Shown one piece after another: positions 5,730 to 7,456 of a DNA stretch of 7,456 nt. The DNA is from Oscillospiraceae bacterium (GTDB taxonomy: Bacteria > Bacillota_A > Clostridia > Oscillospirales > Ruminococcaceae). Position numbers and translations under genes: made by a program. The first letter of the stretch is position 1, and each line of letters opens with the position of its first letter. The notes below the pieces were generated by a model, which had not been told where the DNA came from, did no database searches, and saw nothing but the letters and a program-made list of their open reading frames with translations. Location of the stretch: the NCBI GenBank assembly GCA_017440445.1, contig JAFSHE010000324.1, positions 1-7,456 on the forward strand, given 5' to 3'.

Positions 5730-6158
5730 TTACTTCTTAGCCTTTGCTGTTGTCTTAGTAGTGGTCTTTGCTGCGGCCTTGGTCTTAGCCTCAGCCTTGG
5801 GAGCAGACTTCTTAGCAGCCTTCTGAGCCTTTTCAATAGCCTTTACAAGATTCTGGAACTCCAGCGCCTTGTCGATGCTGCCCTCTACCTTAAGCTTGCC
5901 TGTGGTGAATGCAAGAACAGCGTCCAGCTTGCCGCTGATGAGCTTTGTAAATACATCGGCGCTTGCAATAAGCTTGCAGTCACGGTCGTAGTACTCGTAA
6001 GGCTCTACAAAAACGTTGCCGTCCTTAAGCTCTATGTAGAATGCGCCTTCGCCTTCGCCCTCAACATCGATCTGCACTGCAAGATGTCCGGGCATGTCCT
6101 TTACCTCTGTGCCGCAGAGTGACTCTCTTGCGGTCTTTACTATCTCCTCGTAGGTCAT
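5730..6158 (-). CDS. SCP2 sterol-carrier-like domain protein with Lys/Ala/Thr tail (142 aa)
   Basis: Residues about 5-107 fit the SCP2 sterol-binding-like fold, a small alpha/beta lipid-carrier domain. The clearest part is GKLDAVLAFTTGKLKVEGSI followed by an amphipathic helix (LEFQNLVKAIEKA), matching the family's conserved 'GK(L/I)...G' end. No signal peptide or membrane segment, so cytoplasmic. In bacteria such stand-alone domains bind fatty-acyl or other hydrophobic ligands, but the ligand here is unknown. The last ~34 residues form a low-complexity polycation of AAK, APK, TTK and KAK steps, like tails of histone-like proteins, and are not part of the usual domain. AAGGAG at 6166-6171, 7 bases from the ATG, fixes the start. 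Transcribed alone, divergent from the MATE gene. Confidence 0.82.
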   Translation of the reverse strand: MTYEEIVKTARESLCGTEVKDMPGHLAVQIDVEGEGEGAFYIELKDGNVFVEPYEYYDRDCKLIASADVFTKLISGKLDAVLAFTTGKLKVEGSIDKALEFQNLVKAIEKAQKAAKKSAPKAEAKTKAAAKTTTKTTAKAKK

Positions 6159-6180
6159 ATTCTCTCTCCTTTATTCTATT

Positions 6181-6197
6181 TGCGGGTATCACCCGCA
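6181..6197. other. Short hairpin in the 5' leader of the SCP2-like gene
   Basis: TGCGGGT (6181-6187) and ACCCGCA (6191-6197) form a 7-bp stem with a 3-base loop between the leftward promoter and the AAGGAG site. There is no T-run, so it is not a terminator; it may stabilise the mRNA 5' end. Confidence 0.5.
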
Positions 6198-6209
6198 CAT
6201 AACGTTAAT

Positions 6210-6238
6210 ATTATAACAGATACTATTCGATTTTGCAA
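6210..6238 (-). promoter_or_regulatory. Promoter of the SCP2-like gene
   Basis: Read leftward: TTGCAA (6238-6233), 17-bp spacer, TATAAT (6215-6210). Expected start near 6203, about 45 bases before the ATG. Confidence 0.75.
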
Positions 6239-6276
6239 GCTAATGTAAGAAATTCTATATACTTTACCTACTGTAT

Positions 6277-6305
6277 TTGACATTCGGAGTAAAAAGTAGT
6301 AAAAT
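6277..6305 (+). promoter_or_regulatory. Promoter of the MATE transporter gene
   Basis: Consensus TTGACA (6277-6282), 17-bp spacer, TAAAAT (6300-6305). Expected start near 6312, leaving a leader of only about 27 bases. No operator-like palindrome is seen. Confidence 0.78.
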
Positions 6306-6338
6306 ATTCACAGAAAAAACTAAAGAAAAGAGATAGAT

Positions 6339-7456
6339 ATGACCACCGCAGACGCATATTACAAAAAAATGACGGAAACTCCGATACCTAAGCTGATAGT
6401 AACTCTCGGTATTCCCACCACGATATCCATGCTGATAACAAGTATCTACAACATGGCGGATACCTACTTCGTGGGAGCGCTTGGCGAGAGCCAGCAGGCA
6501 GCAACAGGAATTCTTTTCACGCTCCAGGCGATAATACAGGCTGTGTCTTTCATGCTGGGACAAGGCTCGGGTACGCTTGTATCAAAATGCCTTGCCGAAA
6601 AGAACACCGACGGCGCATCGGAATATGTTTCCACAGCTTTCTTTACGGGAGCCGCAGCAGGCTCGGCTCTTATGATATTCGGGCTGATATTCCTGTCGCC
6701 GCTGCTGTATCTGCTCGGAAGTACAGATACCATTCTCCCCTATGCACAGCAGTACGGAATGTGGGTGCTTATCGCCTGTCCGTTTATGGTATGCTCCTTT
6801 GTGCTGAATAACAATCTACGCTACGAGGGCAAGGCATTCTATGCCATGATAGGTCTTGTTACAGGAGGTCTGCTGAATATCCTCGGTGACTGGCTGCTTA
6901 TAAGCGTGCTTCAGATGGGAGTTTTCGGAGCGGGACTTTCCACCGCTGTTTCACAGATGATAAGCTTCGGAATACTGCTTTATTTTCACTGCAGGATGGC
7001 GCAGGGAAACATCAGCGTGAAGAAAATAAGCAGAAAGGCTAAGATATATCTTTCTATCATGAGGGTCGGCTTCCCCGCACTTATAAGACAGGGACTTACC
7101 TCTATCTCCAACGGTCTGCTTAATAACCTGACAAAGCCCTTCGGTGACGCTGCAATCGCCGCTATGAGCGTTGTAAACCGCTACTCCATGCTGATAATGT
7201 GCGTAGGTCTCGGAATAGGTCAGGGCTTTCAGCCTGTTGCCTCATTCAACTATCAGGCGAAGAAGTATTCCCGTGTGAAAAAGGGACTTCTGTTCACGAT
7301 GGGTGTGGGCTTTGTACTGGTGCTTGTAATGTCGCTGCCGGGACTATTCTTCCCTGAGGAGATCGTAAGACTTTTCCAGGAGAACGAGGACGTGCGCAGG
7401 ATAGGCGGCTTTGCACTTCGTGCCTCCGCAGTGGGAGTGCTGTTCCTGCCGCTGTC
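6339..7456 (+). CDS. MATE-family multidrug/metabolite efflux transporter, N-terminal 372 residues (3' end outside window)
   Basis: Integral membrane antiporter of the MATE family (MepA/NorM type), which uses an ion gradient to export organic cations or other small molecules. The first helix carries the family signature: PIPKLIVTLGIPTTISMLI then IYNMADTYFVGALGESQQAA. A second signature is FMLGQGSGTLVSKCLAEKN. Further membrane segments lie near residues 105-125, 137-155, 165-190 and 195-215; the second half begins near SIMRVGFPALIRQGLTSISN, with GIGQGFQPVASFNYQAKKY as its counterpart of the first-half signature. Family length is about 450, so roughly 80 residues are cut off by the window. The ATG at 6339 has only a weak purine-rich ribosome site (AAGAGA); the next in-frame ATG at 6369 has none. 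Substrate cannot be read from sequence. Confidence 0.92.
   Translation, partial: MTTADAYYKKMTETPIPKLIVTLGIPTTISMLITSIYNMADTYFVGALGESQQAATGILFTLQAIIQAVSFMLGQGSGTLVSKCLAEKNTDGASEYVSTAFFTGAAAGSALMIFGLIFLSPLLYLLGSTDTILPYAQQYGMWVLIACPFMVCSFVLNNNLRYEGKAFYAMIGLVTGGLLNILGDWLLISVLQMGVFGAGLSTAVSQMISFGILLYFHCRMAQGNISVKKISRKAKIYLSIMRVGFPALIRQGLTSISNGLLNNLTKPFGDAAIAAMSVVNRYSMLIMCVGLGIGQGFQPVASFNYQAKKYSRVKKGLLFTMGVGFVLVLVMSLPGLFFPEEIVRLFQENEDVRRIGGFALRASAVGVLFLPL

Noticed and set aside
5673..6122. 149-residue + frame opposite the SCP2-like gene
   Set aside because: Leu/Ser/Cys-rich translation is the complement of the Lys/Ala-rich tail and SCP2 domain. The minus-strand gene has a promoter, ribosome site and terminator.
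6264..6733. Minus-strand frames opposite the start of the MATE gene, and the + frame at 6587-6811
   Set aside because: All lie over the clear MATE reading frame, have no ribosome sites and resemble no family.

Overview
The window looks like a piece of a motile, low-to-mid GC Firmicute chromosome, most likely an anaerobic gut or rumen clostridium of the Ruminococcus/Oscillospiraceae kind. That placement is inference. It rests on strong AGGAGG-type ribosome sites, TTGACA/TATAAT promoters with 17-bp spacers, heavy ATA and AGA codon use, a flagellin gene, and a small protein of the 'LYYG...GFRLG' type common in gut clostridia. No rRNA, tRNA, CRISPR array, transposase or integrase is visible.

Region 1 (1-4395, +) is the 3' part of a giant flagellin gene. 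At least 1,464 residues lie in the window and the N-terminal D0/D1 domain is off the left edge. A normal flagellin C-terminus follows a surface region of about 1,330 residues made of some ten degenerate repeats of one beta-rich module, broken once by a Ser/Thr/Asn-rich linker. A bidirectional terminator (4408-4442) closes the gene.

Region 2 (4443-5690) is an AT-rich accessory island and the most unusual part. It holds two paralogous small ribbon-helix-helix-type genes (4456-4680 and 4949-5119, both -). Each lies leftward of its own control region, and each control region has a rightward promoter with an ATATC-N10-GATAT pseudo-palindrome in its spacer plus a second copy near the small gene. 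Each control region runs into the same 47-bp leader (4812-4858 and 5311-5357, 46 of 47 bases identical). Only the second leader is followed by a gene, a 92-residue DUF6809-like protein (5374-5652, +). The layout reads as a duplicated repressor-operator-leader cassette in which the first copy has no target gene. The second repressor gene carries an in-frame TAA where its sister has a Tyr codon, and the conserved tail is still readable in frame behind it. Recombination between the two leaders would remove 499 bp and put the 92-residue gene under the first promoter and first regulator.

Region 3 (5690-7456) is ordinary chromosome: an SCP2-like lipid-carrier-domain protein with a Lys/Ala/Thr-rich tail (5730-6158, -), and divergently from it a MATE-family efflux transporter (6339 to the right edge, +, truncated by the window). 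Each has a clear 17-bp-spacer promoter. Convergent terminators separate the 92-residue gene from the SCP2-like gene.
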